DNA of 64,000 bases from Apodemus sylvaticus (lineage: Eukaryota; Chordata; Mammalia; Rodentia; Muridae): the NCBI RefSeq assembly GCF_947179515.1, contig NC_067495.1, positions 91,425,423-91,489,422 on the forward strand, written 5' to 3'. Below the pieces are notes generated by a model. It was not told the DNA's origin and did not search any database. It saw nothing but the letters and a program-made list of their open reading frames with translations. A program made the translations under genes and the position numbers. Positions 1-11,771 of the stretch are shown here, in pieces (positions within the stretch are counted from its first letter, which is position 1; each line of letters begins with the position of its first letter).

Positions 1-179
1 AAGATGTCTTTGAACACAGAAATCCTCTTAAGTCAACTTCTTGATGATTGCTGGAGTTAGAGACAGGAACCAGGAACCCCAGCAGGGATTGGTTAGGTGG
101 GAGGAGTATTAAGGATTGGTGACGAGGATGGAAAGAGACCTTTAAGTCATAGTGAGAGTAGAGACTTATGAAAGCTACT

Positions 180-536
180 CTTGGATGTCAACTTGACACA
201 TTTGGAAAGAAGGAACCTTGGTTAAAGTACTGTCTCAGGGAGACTGTCCTGTGGGTCCATATGTAGAACCTTTTCTTGATTGTAAATTGATCAAGAAGGA
301 CCCAGCCCACTGCTGAGTTGTACAATGAAGGTAGGTAGCCAAGTAAGCCAGGGGAGTCAGCTAGCAATGAGCTTTCCTCTAAGATCCCTGTTTCAGTTCC
401 TGGCTGTAGGCTCCTACCTTAGTCCTTGCCATCCCTCAATGATAGGCTATAAACTGAAATAAATTCTGTCCTTCCCAAGTCACTTTTGACTTGTCTCAAT
501 GTTTTGCATAGTAACTGAAAGCAAACTACAAGACTC
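180..536 (+). repeat. Old LTR-like murine dispersed repeat
   Basis: The stretch opens with ATGTCAACTTGACAC and carries an AAATAAATTCTGTCC block followed by a degenerate tail. I recognise this as a common murine LTR-like family; other copies in this window lie at about 45.1 and 58.0 kb. It is strongly diverged and has no coding content. The exact family (RMER/MaLR type) is not determined. Confidence 0.5.
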
Positions 537-539
537 AAG

Positions 540-1420
540 ATTTCCACCTCACTGCCTGAGCCGTGCCACTGGAGCCCTGCTTGTCTCTCTGGAGTGAGAT
601 GTGGTTCAACCTGGAGTGGTTACCACCCAGCTTGCCCAATGTCCTTCTGCTATAACAAAGAGACATAGCACCCTGTGACCACTTACCATTCTTGTGCAGT
701 CTGTAAGGCTTTTCACAATTCTGCTGTGTCATCTCCCCATTCATTTTCAGTGTGGGTTCTACACTGGCCATGTACTACATAATGTATGAGACCTCTGAAG
801 ACACTTTTGAGCAATAGAGCAACAAATCTTATTAGAGGTTCTGGTGCTCATTTTACCCCTTTCCAGAATAAACAAAGACTTCATGTGTTTAACAAAACCA
901 ATTGAGCCTGACATCTAGACAACTGTGTGGTCATTTGAATCCTGGCCTCAATGTTCCCATCCACAAATGGGAATTCATATCTAGCTCACAGTATTGCTAT
1001 ACATGCTAAGTGAATTAATACAAGAGCAGTTTCTTGACCCTATGAACCATTCAATAAAAATTGGTTTTTGTAATAGAACATTAAGGATGAAAAAAAGTAT
1101 TATCCAACTGGTCATCTATCAGGAAAGGCTTTATGGGGGAGGTGACCTCATGTCAAGCTTGAATGCCAATGAATAATAAGGAAAAGGAGAAGGAGTTACT
1201 GGAATATGGGGAGAGGGGAGGCTCTGGTAGGATGGGGCAGTGAGTGGGTAGGTAATGGATGCCACCTGGCAGTGGGACCTATCGAAAGATAAATCTTTGA
1301 TCAAGAGACAGGATCAAAATGAAAAAAGAAGGGGAGGTTAATATAGCAGGAACTCTAGGAACTGAGCTAGGTCTCCAGTGTGTGTGTGTGTGATTTTTTT
1401 TTTCCTGAAGGGCTTTTAGA
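540..1420. other. Upstream intergenic DNA, nothing recognised
   Basis: I see no exon, repeat family or clear regulatory block here apart from a short TG run at about 1379-1392. The short open frames have no recognisable protein. Confidence 0.5.
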
Positions 1421-1535
1421 AAGTAGTCCAGGGTGGCCTTGAATTAACTATGTAGCCCAGGCTAGTCCAGGATTCACATCCTCCTGCTCTGGTCATCAGA
1501 ATAATGAGATTCCAGGCTTGAGCCACCAGGTTTCT
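1420..1535 (-). repeat. Degenerate B1-like SINE
   Basis: The order 'ggccttgaattaactatgta' then 'gattccaggcttgagccacc' follows the reverse complement of a 7SL-derived B1 element. It is heavily diverged. Confidence 0.5.
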
Positions 1536-1829
1536 TTGCAGTTTTCTCCCTGAGCATAGACACCAATGACTTCGGGAAGACTGGTGGTTTGAAAAGATGG
1601 GGTTTGAAACGGGGAGTGAATAACGGAAGGGTAGGGGTGAGAGGGATTAAAAGTGCGCCTGGGGAATAGTAGAAAAGACATCTTTTTACACTCGTCATTC
1701 CTGGGGCCCAACTCGAGGCATGCATTGCCTTCTTTGCACTTAGGAATTGGAAGTTTCTCAGTTCAGGGCTTCTTTTAACTTTGGCGTGGTCCTTTACGCA
1801 GGGAGGTGCAAGCGTAGGGCATTAGGACC

Positions 1830-2021
1830 CAGCGATTGTTGTAGTGAGAGTCGTTGAATCTCGATCTCTCAATTTTTCTCTCTAGCTCCCTCCTCTCCCT
1901 TTGTCATTCTCTCTGCTGCCTCCGCAGCGTGCCTCTAGCTCTCCCTGTGCTAACTGCCTGCGCCTTGACAGCTGGGCTGCGCAAAGCAGAGGGATTAGTT
2001 GGGACCTGCCTTGGTGACCCC
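1830..2021 (+). promoter_or_regulatory. Tmem35a: Tmem35a 5' UTR / promoter-proximal region (start uncertain)
   Basis: This is the sequence just upstream of the Tmem35a start codon. I see no TATA box at a convincing position, so the transcription start is a guess. In the frame of the coding sequence, the last upstream stop is the TGA at 1845-1847. From 1848 to 2021 that frame stays open but contains no ATG, so translation should begin at 2022. Confidence 0.45.
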
Positions 2022-2141
2022 ATGGCATCCCCACGAACCATAACTATCGTGGCCCTCTCAGTGGCCCTGGGACTCTTCTTTGTTTTCATGGGGACCATCA
2101 AGTTGACCCCCAGGCTCAGCAAGGATGCCTACAGTGAGATG
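2022..2141 (+). CDS. Tmem35a: Tmem35a coding exon 1 (TMEM35A/NACHO, residues 1-40)
   Basis: TMEM35A (NACHO) is a small ER membrane protein known as a chaperone for assembly of neuronal nicotinic acetylcholine receptors; the same protein has also been described as TUF1. Exon 1 encodes residues 1-40, beginning [17 protein letters not shown], with the first transmembrane helix at about residues 6-24. The donor GTGAGT at 2142 falls after a complete codon (phase 0). Joined to the exon at 13793 it gives 167 residues, the family's usual length. The ATG at 2022 has G at +4 but C at -3, a moderate context. Downstream neighbour on the same strand is Cenpi, as on human Xq22.1. The call rests on direct recognition of the protein. 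Confidence 0.96.
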
Positions 2142-4100
2142 GTGAGTGATGTAAAGGAGCTATAAGGAGCGCTCCACTGTGGGATTGTAACAATCTCTCC
2201 TTTCTTTCTCCGCTCTGGTACCTTTCCCTTAACCTCTCCCCCAACCCCGGACCCTCCTCCCTAACAACTTTGCAGCTTGGAAGGAACAGCTGGACCGAGA
2301 GTGATTTCTTTGTGGGTTATGCTGGGAGCAACTGTTTTGGTGCCACTGCATGCCAGTTGGGGGAGGGGCTGCCCAGTGAAGACCCCCAATTTCAAGTCAA
2401 GCCGGAGGCTGAGATCTGCGTAGCACCTGTCACCAGCGAGCCTGTCCTTCTTCCCTGCACACACCCAAAGTCCCAGGCACAACCAGTGTACAAGTCGGAG
2501 TCCTTCCCTCTAAGCTAAGAGTTTAGAGAGCCAGAGTTTATCTATTTTAGGGAGGAACAAAGGGGAAAGAGAGGAAGAGCTGGGGGTGGGGTGGGGAGAC
2601 GGGTTCCTAAAGCTAGCAGTTTGTAGGGACTGACTAGGTATTCTTCACCATCCCATGTGCAGAGCTGACAGTATTCCTTTAGACACCGGGGTATGATCTG
2701 GATCTTGAAGATAAAGCAGTCTTGCCCCAAATAAAGGTCACTGGGAATTTTCTGCTTCTGCCCCTTCCCTGGAGAGAGAACTGGGTGTTTTATTTTATCT
2801 TGTGTGGGGGCTAATCTATAAAATCTATCAAGTCTACCATGCCTCCGGTGGCTGCCCAGAGCCGGGCCCTCTGCAGGTTTCCTCTCTGCAGAGTTGGAAT
2901 GCCCGAAGGTGACTGGCCAAAACAGCTCTGCAAATTGGGGGCTGGGCTACCTTCTCCAGTTGGGTGCGATGAAGTCCTATGTAGTGGAGTACTAGGAGAT
3001 AGCAAGAGATGTTTCCAGCACTTTCGGTCTCTCACCTCCGCCCCTGTCACTTTGCCCATTCCCCGCCCGGGTTGTAGGGGGTTGTAGGGAACCTACTTCA
3101 AGAAGCCTTTGCCAGGGTGCCAGTAATGGGAGCAAGCACATAAAACTGTGCTCTCAAGGTCAAGATGGAAATGAGCTTAGGGGAGGAACAGAAGAAAGAG
3201 AGAAAAGAGGCTAGAGGGTCTCTCCTTTAGGGCTGAGGCAGAAAGGAATAGCCTCAGACACTGACAGGAATTCGTTGCGCTCCGAGAGCCCACTGAAGAG
3301 CCTCCCAGGGCCCCTCAACATGAGCTGCAAAAGGATGAAGTCTGGCAGATTGTAGATGTTCAGAAAATACTTGCACACAGCTCTGGCTTGAGCGGTCTGC
3401 TTCTTCTTTAGCACGGGATTACTCTGGGGGTGGGGGAGGGTGGCTTAGGTCTAGCCCCAGTGGCAAATCCTAATATGCTTCTCCTTCTCATCTCCCCTCC
3501 TCCCAGTATGTTAGAACAGATGGAATTGAAAGCAGGTCAAAATAAGTAGCCAAGGCTGCCTGCGTTGGGGAAGGGGGTAGGGTGAGGTAGCAGAAGCCAC
3601 CCAAGGGCTCGAAAAGGTTGAAGTACAGGGAAGGGGTGGTGAAGAAATGCCATTATGCTTTTGTCTTGCATGGACTAGTTTAAGTGCTCTGTGTTAAATA
3701 CAGGAATGTGCTCTTGCCTTACTTTTCACATGTACGTGTATTTATACTTCTGTGCGTGTGCACCAGAGGTATTTTAAGCCTTCCCTTTCTTTAGGATCAC
3801 AGCTTCCTGCACTCTGAACCTTGCCTGGCTGCTTTAAAGAACCCCCAAGCTGCACCCTAAGTACAGTATTCCGCTCTGCAGGCAATTCAACTAAGATGGA
3901 GTCACCACCGGGAAGCTTCCTAGCAGCTTGGCAGGAGCTCATGAGGAGTACTAGGCACAAATGGGTTTAGAGTGATCTTCTTCCTAGGGAGTGGAGCTGT
4001 CTATTGCAGCCGAATGAAAGCAAGAGAAAACAAGCCTGAAGATCTCCTGGCAGAAAGAGAAAAAGATTTAAATTGGTATACTCTAATAGAACAGTAGGGA
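2142..4100 (+). other. Tmem35a intron 1, 5' part, nothing recognised
   Basis: This is moderately GC-rich single-copy-looking DNA after the GTGAGT donor. It carries no exon, no SINE and no long repeat that I can recognise. The whole intron runs 2142-13792. Confidence 0.5.

Positions 4101-4104
<4 letters not shown>

Positions 4105-4141
<37 letters not shown>
4105..4141. repeat. (TG)n microsatellite
   Basis: About 18 uninterrupted TG units. The 104-aa and 70-aa reverse-strand open frames here are products of the dinucleotide run. Confidence 0.97.
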
Positions 4142-4142
<1 letters not shown>

Positions 4143-4546
4143 CCGTGTTTCTGTCTATGGGGCTTTTGGAAGGGTGCAAATATTATGTCACTGGAAGGTA
4201 GATGCCACAGTGATTTGAACCTTATAGAGGATTTCCAGACTGCTCTTTTCCAGGCTCTCCTCCTACACTGAGTGTCAGGTTGTGGCTGGTGATGGCTTCC
4301 TGACACAGGGCCCACTGCATAGTGCCCAGGCTTGTCCCACCTTTAATCTGGAGCCCACAGGAAAGGGAGGCAGTATTCAGTTCTTAAACAAAATGTGCTT
4401 AATATATATTGTGGACACCACTCAGCATGCTAAGGCTGGAGACTTAGAAGTTTCAGGTTAGCTTGAGGTACATAGCCTGAGGTAATATATATGCTTTTGG
4501 AGACTACATGTATAGTCTCCAAAATTCTATCTATTAGCCAAAAAGA

Positions 4547-4548
<2 letters not shown>

Positions 4549-4574
<26 letters not shown>
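4549..4574. repeat. (CA)n microsatellite
   Basis: Pure CA run of about 13 units inside Tmem35a intron 1. Confidence 0.95.
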
Positions 4575-4577
<3 letters not shown>

Positions 4578-5216
4578 GGATGGATGGGTGAATGAAATGA
4601 ATGACTCAAATGAGTCATTTGTAGCATCGCCTCATCATCATCCTTTAGTCTTCTCTGGTTTATTCTTGATTATGCAATTCATGAACCATCTCTTGTTTCT
4701 GAGAGGGGGTCAATAGTCCTTCAGAACAACAAATTTAGGACAGATGGAATGATTATCTAGACTTTTCTATTTCCCATTTTGGAGTGATTTCTCTGCATTA
4801 GTGGAGTTAGTCATATATTGGCTGCAGTGGTATTTCTCATAAGACTTCAAGGTGGTAGTTCTAAGATTACTTATTTAGAACATATCTGTGATGTAGATTC
4901 ATCTTATTAGACCTTTCCATTTTACTAATGGATAATTGGAGAACATTGGGTTTAAGGAATTATCCAAAATCATAGGAAAAGCTATTGTTAGACAAGAGAT
5001 TGGAAACCATGTGCATAAAAGGACATTGAATTGTTTTGGTTGGTAGAACCTACAAGCAACTCTTTGAAATACCTGGCACATTCTTCTTCCTTTTACTTTT
5101 GCATGAGTTCAATTCCCCAACCTATAGTTTGAGGATTTATTTTTGAGCCAATTTTTCAAATGTTTATTTTTGCATTTTTGCCTATTTTTATCTCTATTTT
5201 AAAGCCATTATATGTT

Positions 5217-5335
5217 AGACCTGTGGTACACATCTTAAATCCCAGCATTTAAGAAGCAGAGGCAAGTGAATCTCTGTGAAGCCAGCTTGGGCTACATAGT
5301 AAGTTCCAAGACATAGAGAGACCCCATCGCAATTA
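5217..5335 (+). repeat. Old B1 SINE
   Basis: 'aaatcccagcatttaagaag' followed by 'cagcttgggctacatagtaa' follows the B1 consensus order. It is diverged and its A-rich tail is eroded. Confidence 0.7.
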
Positions 5336-5339
5336 ATAA

Positions 5340-6970
5340 ATAAGAGATAGAGCTATTATGTTATCTTAGATATGATTCCCTCTATGAAGAATAACTAGAG
5401 AAAGTGCTAAAAACCAAACAAAATACTATGAATTTTTCTCCTGGCTCTACTGGAAAATACAGGAAGTATTAGTAGAAAGAGTGCTGGGTTTGAATTTATA
5501 CAAGCCACAGTTAGAATTCTGGCACTCTTGGCATCTCAGTTTCCTTATTTGTAACACGGAAATAAGAATTTCTACCTTAAAGGGTTGTAAACATTAACTG
5601 AGACAGCATTTTTATAATTTCTGCTACAGTGTTTGCTACAGTAGGTGTTCAAGGAAAGCGTTGGGTGAGATGATGGTGATAATTGATTCTATTTTATGCA
5701 GTGGTTTTCAAACTAATTTGAATAGTCATTTAAGGGGCTAGAATCAAGTGTGGAGAACAAAATGTACTTTCATGTGCCCTTGTGAGCAGACCTTTATGCA
5801 ATCAGATATTGAAGAATCCACTTGCTGCTGTGTAATGCACAGTGACTCTTCTACAGAATTAGCATATGCATCTCTGAATAACCCATTTGGTATGTGTTGT
5901 CTCATACCTCCCCCAGATTAAGGAAGTGTTATTATACAGTCTTCTATATCCCAAGTGACTCCTGTGTGATCGGAGACTCCCTTGACTGAATGCCTCATTA
6001 GTTCACTTGAATTGGGAGACAATGTTTACAGATGCTGCTAAGCAGTTTCCTGTGCAGCGGCTGGGAGTATATGGATGAATAACTTGCATGCAATTTGTAT
6101 TCAGCTTTCTGTAGTGGTGGTTCTATCCAGGAGACCACATATGTATCAATAAGAAAACACCAAAATCCTGTCATGAAGAAACTAAAGGACTTGGACCTTG
6201 GGGGACCATGGGGCAAGTCTCTAATTCTTTCCATCCCCTCATAGAAAAGATTTGTTGATTCTATTAATTTTGTTATCTGTAGTTAGTTAAATGCTCCCCT
6301 GTTTGTTCAACCCTAGTGAGACATTCCCAACATGTCTGTGCAGCTTATTTAATGTCCATGGGCAATCTTTTATGCTTCCAATCAGTGCCATTAATTGCTT
6401 TCCAACTAGGTAATAGGGTAGTAATTCACTGATGCTTAGACTTCTTGGAGGTGGTGCAGTATATCTATTCCCTTAGAGAGAAAATAGACCCTGAGATGTG
6501 ATGTGACTTGTTTGGTTCACACAGCCACACAAGCTGAACCATACACATCACATCGAAGCTGCGACTGGGATCTTGTAGACTCTCAGTCAGCCAACAACTG
6601 ACTTTGTTTCTAAGTGGTTTTGACTTAACAGTAAAGGACAGATTCACTTGTTCTAAGAAGCTATTGTAGACAGGATCCCCTTTGCTTAATAGGATCAGGT
6701 TTGTTAGAGTCCTCTTTAGGGAGACATTAATGACAATAGCAAGTGGCATCACTGAAAAGGTACTTATCATTCATGTGAATAGTTAGCAATTAAACATGAT
6801 GGGCTTTTTGTTGCATTCAGATAATGCTCTATGATTCACGGGTGGCTTTTTTTCCTACAAAAATTCATGAAAATCATATGTGAGTCAGCAAATTTGCAGC
6901 TTGTGTAGGTTTTATGTGGTCTAAGATAGTAACTAGGCTGAGACTTTTAGGCAAAATATATTTTTGTCAG
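5340..6970. other. Tmem35a intron 1, no feature recognised
   Basis: AT-rich intronic DNA. I see no SINE, LINE or exon in it. Confidence 0.45.
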
Positions 6971-6975
6971 TACAC

Positions 6976-7017
6976 TCTTCCACATTTGTGTAATTCTCCT
7001 GTAAATTGTATTGGAGT

Positions 7018-7063
<46 letters not shown>

Positions 7064-7102
7064 TCCACATTTGTGTAATTCTCCTGTAAATTGTATTGGA
7101 GT

Positions 7103-7140
<38 letters not shown>
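6976..7140. repeat. Tandem duplication of an 85-bp unit (45-bp unique part plus CA run)
   Basis: The segment starting 'tcttccacatttgtgtaatt' occurs at 6976 and again at 7061. Each copy ends in a long CA run (about 7019-7060 and 7105-7139). The unique parts are identical, so the duplication is young. Confidence 0.95.
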
Positions 7141-7143
<3 letters not shown>

Positions 7144-7694
7144 TAACTGTACAGTCTCAGAAAAGTTCAGAATATTCCCATGTAAGTAGGTACTCATTAG
7201 CTGACAACCAGCACTCAGTTACTACCCTCCCAAGGGCAATTTTATTGTCCTGATTTCTAACAATATAAAGTAATTGTATCTGTTTTCTTTACTTTATGTC
7301 TATTATATAGACTATTAGCTCTTTTTTTTCTTTCAACTAGCTGGCATACGTGAACTAAAGAGGATCAAACTACTTACCCTCTATTCCTGTTTTGTCTTGT
7401 TAGCTGACTTAGGTCGATTATTATTGTGATTATTATTTGACATTCTTGAGCTAGCTGTTCAAGTTTAATGTCACTAATGTGAGATCATAGGCCTGGCGTG
7501 TTATGAAGAATAAGTGAAAAGAGAAAAGGGGGGATGAGTAAAGAACAGTCCGATGTGGGTTTTTTTTTTAACTCCTTTTTCTGAATCATATGTTTTCATA
7601 GCAAAAGAATGGACCTGCTTGACTCATCAATAACATTAAACTGGATTCTGTGGCTTCCAAAAGTAAAGATTTCTCATTGTGTGGTTTGCATAAA

Positions 7695-7696
<2 letters not shown>

Positions 7697-7721
<25 letters not shown>
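7697..7721. repeat. (TG)n microsatellite
   Basis: Pure TG run of about 12 units. Confidence 0.95.
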
Positions 7722-7726
<5 letters not shown>

Positions 7727-7799
7727 TTCATTTAAAGCAATGGTGTGTGTTGGATCGAGGACTGAAAAGAAAGAGACAATTAGACAAAACTGCAGCATG

Positions 7800-8170
7800 G
7801 CCTCAGTCAATTCTTGTATTGAAGGCAGGTTTAATTTTCCCAAATCACTTTTACAATGAGGAACAAGCAAGACAATAAACACAAAAATAGTCAAGGCAAG
7901 AGCAAAGTCCTGCGAGATTACCTTTGTTTCCAAGGGAGTGTCAGGATGACCAAAATACCTGAGCCCACTTCCTTGTCCAAGCCCAAAATCTTGCCAGAAG
8001 CCTACTTCTTTTGTTTTACCCTAAAATTACAATTCCTGCCTTAACCCACTATTCCCTATTATAGCCTAAAGTTAGAGTCTTGGCTGAACTTACTTCCCTG
8101 TCATGGCCTGAAGCCTGTTTCCTTGTCCTTGGCCAAAGTCAGATTCCTGCCATGTGGCACCCTAAAAAGG
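7800..8170. repeat. Possible eroded LTR-derived DNA, unassigned
   Basis: Phrases of the type 'ccttgtcc...gcctacttc' and 'cctgtttccttgtccttggc' recur every few tens of bases. This is reminiscent of the pyrimidine-rich part of some rodent LTR-derived repeats. I cannot assign a family, and simple chance similarity remains possible. Confidence 0.25.
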
Positions 8171-8794
8171 CTCTCTACAGAGAGTCATAACTCTCTACAG
8201 ATACAGATAGTCATCTAATTTATAAAAGGGGAAACAGGCATTACACTACCTGTCATTTTATCTAGGTAACAAAACAAATACAGGTCCAAGGACATTGCTG
8301 CCTGATGGCCTTTGAAGAGATTTGGAGCATTTGACAAAACATATTGTTTCCTATTTCTTTGCCCCTTCAAGGAAACTATGGTTTCAGGATCTGTTTCATT
8401 TGAAGGAAAAATATAACCAGACATAAAAAGTGAATTGTGATAGCTTTTGGGAAAAGTGAGTCAGGCAGCTTTCTTTACACCTGCCATTATTACCATTATT
8501 GTCTTTAGAGATCAGTTAGTACAGATACAAGACATGTGACCATTCATTTGTTAGAAATGAGGTGGCCTGCAGCACACAGTAAGAAAGGAGCTGTCAATAG
8601 TAGGAGTCTTTTGAAGTCTGTCTTCACCACAACAGAAAGAATGCAAGGCTCCCTATAATGTCAGTATTCATGCCAGCTCTAATAAATCATACAGTCTTCC
8701 ATTGGAGTCCTGGGCAATAACTCCTATGTGTGTCTGCTCAGCTTAGAACTAAAGATTTGATGAATTGCCTTGCCCACATTCAGATTTCTCTTGA

Positions 8795-8798
8795 GAAA

Positions 8799-8883
<85 letters not shown>

Positions 8884-8885
8884 AA
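8795..8885. repeat. (AAAG)n microsatellite
   Basis: About 22 GAAA/AAAG tetranucleotide units, almost uninterrupted. Open frames reading Lys-Glu-Arg or Phe-Leu-Ser repeats here are artefacts. Confidence 0.98.
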
Positions 8886-8887
8886 CA

Positions 8888-9000
8888 ATAAGAGTTCACT
8901 GGTGGAGCATTTACCAAGTTGCATGTATGAGGCCTTGGGTTGGTTTCTCAGTGCTGAAAATCAGGTTTCTTCTGGGTATGGTTATGGGGACAGGAGGATG
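8888..9000 (+). repeat. ID-like tRNA-derived SINE remnant
   Basis: 'actggtggagcatttacc...ggccttgggttggtttctcagtgctg' follows the order of the rodent ID element, which derives from tRNA-Ala. It is diverged. Confidence 0.5.
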
Positions 9001-9059
9001 CCTGCTGACAGATTTCACAAAATCATAGATAATCTATTCTTTTGTTTTTTGTTTGTTTC

Positions 9060-9155
9060 ATTTTATTGAGAGTAGGCTGGCCTTGAATTTATAGAGATCT
9101 GACTGCCTCTGTCTCCCAAGTGCTGGATTAAAGGTGTGCGCCACCACTGCCCTGC
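9060..9155 (-). repeat. B1 SINE fragment
   Basis: 'ggctggccttgaatttatag' and 'aaaggtgtgcgccaccactg' are reverse-complement B1 signatures. Confidence 0.85.
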
Positions 9156-9384
9156 TAAGATCCTATTCTTGAATGTTAAGTGATTGACACTGGGGAGGGT
9201 GGGGGAATCTGGAGAAGCTATCCAGTGCGTATCTGGAAGTTCTGGGACCTGAAGAGACTGTAGGATCTCCAAGAAACTTACTTTGTTCCCTTTGTACATC
9301 CCTCAGAAGGGGTAACTTAAGTATTTAGGAATTTTTCTTTGGAAAACTTTGTGATGTAAATTAGAAATGGTCCTTCTGAAAGTG

Positions 9385-9640
9385 AACAAGGTGGGCTTTG
9401 TGACTCACTTCAGTAATCTTAGCTCTAAGGAGGTACAAGTGCAAGGCTTGGGAGTTCAAAGGCGTCCTCAGCTACTTATTGAGACCAGCCTGGTTACAGG
9501 GAACCAGAGAGACAGAGACAAAGACACACACACACACAGAGGTCTTTCTTATACAAGCACAAGCCTGTAACCTCAGGATTCTGTATGCCAAGACAGGAGG
9601 ATCAGGAGTACAAGACCATCCTTAGATACATATTGAGGCC
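9385..9640 (+). repeat. Two degenerate B1-like fragments around a CA run
   Basis: 'gagaccagcctggttacagg' at about 9480 and 'cctgtaacctcaggattctg' at about 9565 each fit B1 signatures. A short CA run lies between them at about 9524-9538. Confidence 0.5.
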
Positions 9641-9890
9641 TCATATGGTCGCTCGGGACTACCTGAAATCATCTAGAAAAGAAATGGAGAGAACATGTTC
9701 CTCATAAATGCTAAAGAAGCCACCTTGGGTCTAGAAGTCCCTCCCTAACATCCCTGTTTCCATCACCAGGATAAAGAGGAAGGTGGTGTGCATGCAGGTT
9801 GACTGGAGAGGCTTTTCAGCAGCTAAATTCTGCCCTATGTGGCTCTAGATTCCTTAAGCCTAGAGTTTAGTGTGCCTGGCAATTCTCCAA

Positions 9891-10154
9891 TTCTCTCTCT
9901 CCCTCTCCCCCTCCCTCCTACCCTCTCCCCCTCCCTCCCACCCTCTCCCCTCCCTACTTCCCTTTCCCCCTCCCTACCTCCCTCTCCCCCTCCCTCCGTC
10001 TCCCTCCCTCCCTTTCTCTCCCCTTCTTCCATCCCTCCCTCTCCCTCTCTCTCCCTCCCTCCCTCTCTTTTTCTCTCTCCCTCCCTCTCTTCCTCCCTCC
10101 CTCCTTCTCTCCCTTCCTCCCTCTGTCTTTCCCCTCTCTCTGTCTCTTTCTCTC
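9891..10154. repeat. 260-bp polypyrimidine (CCCTCTC)n tract
   Basis: The + strand is almost entirely C and T with only a handful of purines, built from imperfect CCCTCTC/CCCTCC units. A CA-rich segment follows at about 10158-10189. Open frames of up to 136 aa across it are low-complexity artefacts. Confidence 0.97.
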
Positions 10155-10236
10155 AGACACACACACACCCACACACACCCACACACAATTTCACTGTAAA
10201 AACCAAAACAAACACAAACAAACAACCCCAAAATCT

Positions 10237-10297
10237 TGCTCTAACCTAACTTGAGACAAGGAAGAAAGAACCATGAGTAACATTTTTTCACATGCTC
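10237..10297 (+). repeat. 61-bp segment duplicated at 12858-12918
   Basis: This segment aligns without gaps to 12858-12918 with 7 mismatches (54/61 identical). It includes the shared block 'atgagtaacattttttcaca'. Flanking sequences do not match, so it is a short segmental duplication. Confidence 0.9.
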
Positions 10298-10299
10298 AG

Positions 10300-11190
10300 G
10301 AGCAGGGTATGGCCAAGAATGGAAGTGAAAATTTAAATTTAAATACAGTCTCTGATAGGCATAGGCCTAGAAAGAGTTAGGTGTGGCCAGGCTGTGCAAA
10401 TGAGAGCTAAAGCCTGCCTATATTTTAAACTTTGATAGTTTGTTCATCATGGATATTGTTGTGATCTGGGCTTTGAGTATCCGCTTATATTTTGTACATA
10501 TGGTGAGCAGTTTTACTTTCTTTGGCTTAGTTAGTCCTCAACCCTGTTTCTGAAGATAAGATCTAGAGAGATCAAATAATTTTCTCATGGATATCAGATT
10601 GGAAAGCTAGCAGAGCTGGGGTTTGAAGCCAAGTAGATTTGACTCTAAACCTGTGCATTTGAAAAAGTAAACCTGATATTAATTTTTTAAAGTGTCCATA
10701 GAGGACACTTGAACTTCTCAAAGTAAGTAATCCATGAAATAGAGGTGCCTTCACCTGTGCACTAATAGGAGAATTAGCTCAAAATTTCCCCCTAAACTTA
10801 GAGAGTATGAACACTGCTTAAGGGGCTGGAGGCGGCTAAGAGATCACACTGGCTTTCTGCCTGGTTTTTATATTCTTTGCCTCAGTATTCATAGGGAATA
10901 GCTTCAGGACATATGCCCTCCCATTTCCATGAGATACTCAAATCTTTGGGTGCCCAAGTCTTCCTTAAAATGATCTAGTATTTACATTATTTATGTACAT
11001 ATTCCTATCTAGATTACTTACTGCACCCAACAAGCATAAATGCTGTAGTAAGGAATACTGAAAAATTCTAATAGAGAAGGAGATATAACCTTTCTTCAGT
11101 CTGCAGCTGGTTGATGCCTCATCTATAGAAATCGAGAATTGAGTTTAGTAGTTGTTCATCTGTTGTCTTTAATAACTCTGTGTGTGCCAG
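10300..11190. other. Tmem35a intron 1, no feature recognised
   Basis: I see no repeat family or exon in this stretch. Confidence 0.45.
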
Positions 11191-11196
11191 GCAGGT

Positions 11197-11342
11197 GCCA
11201 GGCAGTGGTGGTGCGCGTCTTTAATCCCAGCACTTGTGAGGCAGAGGCAGGTGGATTTCTGAGTTTGAGGCCAGCCTGGTCTATAGAGTGAGTTCCAGGA
11301 CAGCCAGGGCTACACAGAGAAACCGTGTTTCAAAAAAAAAAA
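11197..11342 (+). repeat. B1 SINE
   Basis: Near-consensus B1 running from 'gccaggcagtggtggtgcgc' through 'ggccagcctggtctatagag' to an A-rich tail at about 11331-11342. The tail runs directly into a TG microsatellite. Confidence 0.95.
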
Positions 11343-11497
11343 GTGTGTGTGTGTGTGTGTCTCTGTGTGTGTGTGTGTGTGTGTCTGTGTGTGTGTGTGT
11401 GAGAGAGAGAGAGAGGGAGAGAGAGGGAAGGAGGGAGGGAGGGAGGGAGGGAGAGAGAGAGAGAGAGAGAGAGGAGGGAGGGAGGGAGGAAGAGAAA
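11343..11497. repeat. Compound (TG)n-(GA)n microsatellite
   Basis: TG repeats to about 11400, then GA/GGGA repeats to about 11497. They directly follow the B1 poly(A) tail, a common birthplace of microsatellites. Confidence 0.97.
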
Positions 11498-11723
11498 GAC
11501 AATTGAACTTCTTCTGAAAGAGTAGTACATATTCTTAACTGCTGAGCCTTCTCTCTATTCCCCGCTAGTTTCTTCTTATAGTCAGAGTTTTATTGATCCA
11601 TAAAGGAGAATGACATTATGTCATTTCCTGGAAAATGGATGCAACTGGAGATCATATTAAGTTAAATAAATCAGATACATAAAGACAGATTCACCGATTT
11701 TCCCTTATTTGTGACGTGTAGAA

Positions 11724-11770
11724 TCTTCTTCCTCTTCCTCGTCCTCCTTCTCCTCCTCCTCCTCCTTCTC
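11724..11770. repeat. (CTT/CCT)n pyrimidine repeat
   Basis: Imperfect CTTCCT and CTCCTC triplets on the + strand, about 45 bp. Confidence 0.9.
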
Positions 11771-11771
11771 G

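Noticed and set aside
9839..10249. Forward and reverse frames of up to 136 aa, Ser/Pro/Leu- or Arg/Glu/Gly-rich
   Set aside because: Translation of the polypyrimidine tract; low complexity only.
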